Of a DNA stretch of 15,243 nt, positions 14,384 through 15,243 are shown piece by piece (position 1 is the first letter of the stretch; each line of letters starts with the position of its first letter). The notes beneath the pieces are model-generated. The model ran no database searches. It saw nothing but the letters and a program-made list of their open reading frames with translations, and was not told the origin of the DNA. Made by a program: the position numbers and the translations under genes. Source of the stretch: Candidatus Aenigmatarchaeota archaeon (lineage in GTDB: Archaea; Aenigmatarchaeota; Aenigmatarchaeia; PWEA01; JACRMZ01). The stretch covers positions 1 through 15,243 of the forward strand of contig JACRMZ010000012.1 of the NCBI GenBank assembly GCA_016219455.1. The letters are read 5' to 3'.

Positions 14384-14815
14384 ATGGCAAGCCGTAGCCT
14401 TCTCAACCTCGCGAAAGAGCACTGCGACAACAGAGTCAATGCTCCGGAAATCGAAAGGATGTTTACGTTAGGAGAGCATGAAATAAGCGCTCAGGAGTAC
14501 AAAGCGCTTGATGAAATCACAGCGCTCTACAAAAGCACGCCTGAGAAGGAGTATAGAAGAGGGGATATAAAAATCGGTGATTGGGGAGTCATATTTTACA
14601 GCGCCTCTGGGAAGGGACTTGAATATCTTCCGGATTCCATAGGAAACCTCAAAAACATTGAGCATCTCGGCCTTGTATGGAATTATCTCACATCAATCCC
14701 CGATTCTATTGGAAACTTGACAAAGCTTAAAGTGTTCAACGTTTGGGATAATAATCTGACCGACCAGGAGAAAGAGCGGCTCAAAAAGCTCTTCAGAAAC
14801 AGGGTGCATCTATGA
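14384..14815 (+). CDS. Short leucine-rich-repeat protein
   Basis: 143 residues. The N-terminal part (1-60) starts MASRSLLNLAKEHCD and is predicted helical. Residues 61-78 (DIKIGDWGVIFYSASGKG) lead into two 23-residue leucine-rich repeats: LEYLPDSIGNLKNIEHLGL plus VWNY, then LTSIPDSIGNLTKLKVFNV plus WDNN, capped by LTDQEKERLKKLFRNR. The PDSIGNL repeats resemble bacterial and eukaryotic LRR consensus sequences, unusual next to archaeal genes and suggestive of transfer. LRRs generally bind other proteins; here the MoxR ATPase or its client is an obvious but unproven partner. Its end overlaps the next start by four bases (ATGA, 14812-14815), and the next gene shares its N-terminal motif. Confidence 0.8.
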   Translation: MASRSLLNLAKEHCDNRVNAPEIERMFTLGEHEISAQEYKALDEITALYKSTPEKEYRRGDIKIGDWGVIFYSASGKGLEYLPDSIGNLKNIEHLGLVWNYLTSIPDSIGNLTKLKVFNVWDNNLTDQEKERLKKLFRNRVHL

Positions 14816-15009
14816 AGCCAAATCAGAATCTTCTAAATCTAGCTAAAGAGCATTGCGACCAAAGCGCCGTGGTAAACGACTACAAGGTTACGGAAGCGCC
14901 AACGGAGCAGGCGTTCGGACGCAACTACTCCGGATGTGGTTGCTTTGATTATTTGATCATTTGCGACAATCATTCAGGCAAAGGGAGCAATGTCCCGGAT
15001 TATTATTGA
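14812..15009 (+). CDS. Small protein sharing the LLNLAKEHCD N-terminus of the LRR protein; likely truncated paralogue
   Basis: 65 residues. It begins MKPNQNLLNLAKEHCDQ, repeating LLNLAKEHCD of the preceding LRR protein, and later has HSGKGSNVPDYY, matching SGKGLEYLPDS there, with a similar hydrophobic stretch (FDYLIICDN against WGVIFYSA) before it. The first LRR would begin just where it stops. It is therefore a shortened copy, either degenerate or a stand-alone domain. It adds a CGC pair (SGCGCFDY). Coupled to the previous gene by an ATGA overlap; its own stop is 10 bases before the ATG of the next gene. Confidence 0.65.
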   Translation: MKPNQNLLNLAKEHCDQSAVVNDYKVTEAPTEQAFGRNYSGCGCFDYLIICDNHSGKGSNVPDYY

Positions 15010-15014
15010 TGGTG
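15008..15014 (+). promoter_or_regulatory. Ribosome binding site of the last, incomplete gene
   Basis: GATGGTG lies five bases before ATG 15020 and favours that start over the in-frame ATG at 14990, which overlaps the preceding gene. Confidence 0.4.
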
Positions 15015-15019
15015 TCCAT

Positions 15020-15243
15020 ATGGAAAAGAAAACCGCAGCCCCAACGGCAAAGCCTGTAGACGAATCCATGAAAAAGACGATGCTTGAGGAGTGGCAGAAA
15101 GTCCGCAAACGCTTTTATTATCCGCAGATACCGCCGCCCGAGTTGACATCAGACGTGGACAACGGTGCCTTCGACTTGGAGAAGCGTCACACGAAAATCA
15201 GCCCCAATTATATTAAGGACCTTGAGGCAAACGGGATAGCAAT
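15020..15243 (+). CDS. Hypothetical protein, incomplete at the right edge; possible MoxR partner
   Basis: The frame opens at ATG 15020 (alternative ATG 14990) and runs off the window after 74 codons. The N-terminus is charged and proline-containing: MEKKTAAPTAKPVDESMKKT, then EEWQKVRKRFYYPQIPPPEL and DNGAFDLEKRHTKISPNYIK. No domain is visible yet. MoxR operons usually encode a VWA-domain protein, so this gene could be that partner; the visible part neither proves nor excludes it. It follows the small paralogue gene closely. Confidence 0.6.
   Translation, partial: MEKKTAAPTAKPVDESMKKTMLEEWQKVRKRFYYPQIPPPELTSDVDNGAFDLEKRHTKISPNYIKDLEANGIA

Overview
The window most likely comes from an archaeon. 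The signs are TATA-like boxes about 25-30 bases upstream of start codons with little or no leader, GGTG-type ribosome binding sites, an HxlR regulator, a membrane-tethered winged-helix regulator, and a protein that looks like the archaeal family DUF1512. I cannot name the lineage. Genes are tightly packed, with several ATGA overlaps, and no stretch over 300 bases lacks a gene. I saw no tRNA, rRNA, CRISPR array, insertion sequence or origin.

Layout, left to right. (1) 1-2843, minus: Tat-exported catalytic subunit of a type II DMSO-reductase-family molybdoenzyme (selenate/perchlorate reductase-like), cut by a single in-frame TGA at 1863-1865. (2) 3045-3416, plus: divergent HxlR-type regulator; two operator-like inverted repeats sharing GGATACAT lie beside it. 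(3) 3487-4362, minus: EamA/DMT transporter, visibly more AT-rich than its neighbours. (4) 4435-6749, minus: four-gene operon of membrane winged-helix regulator, membrane-anchored redoxin, CcdA/DsbD-like thiol transporter and YHS-DUF2933-like metal-binding membrane protein. (5) 6896-8819, plus: divergent operon of a CCAHH-motif membrane protein, a small membrane protein, a DUF302 protein and a DsrE-like protein. (6) 8835-11739, minus: three-HMA copper P1B-ATPase and a small membrane protein, with a perfect inverted repeat over the ATPase TATA box. (7) 11828-12982, minus: DUF1512-like protein. (8) 13013-15243, plus: MoxR-like AAA+ ATPase, a short leucine-rich-repeat protein, a truncated-looking paralogue of it, and an incomplete gene running off the right edge.

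Blocks 4-6 together look like a thiol/soft-metal (probably copper) handling island: nearly every protein carries paired cysteines or Cys/His clusters, and the set spans membrane sensor, extracytoplasmic redox relay, metal-binding modules and efflux pump. Block 1 fits this redox theme as a possible respiratory reductase under control of the Cys-containing HxlR protein. Block 8 is a separate, poorly characterised module built on a MoxR ATPase. The least familiar items are the TGA at a tryptophan position, the Cys/His-loop membrane regulator with its operon, the CCAHH protein operon, and the paired LLNLAKEHCD proteins beside MoxR.
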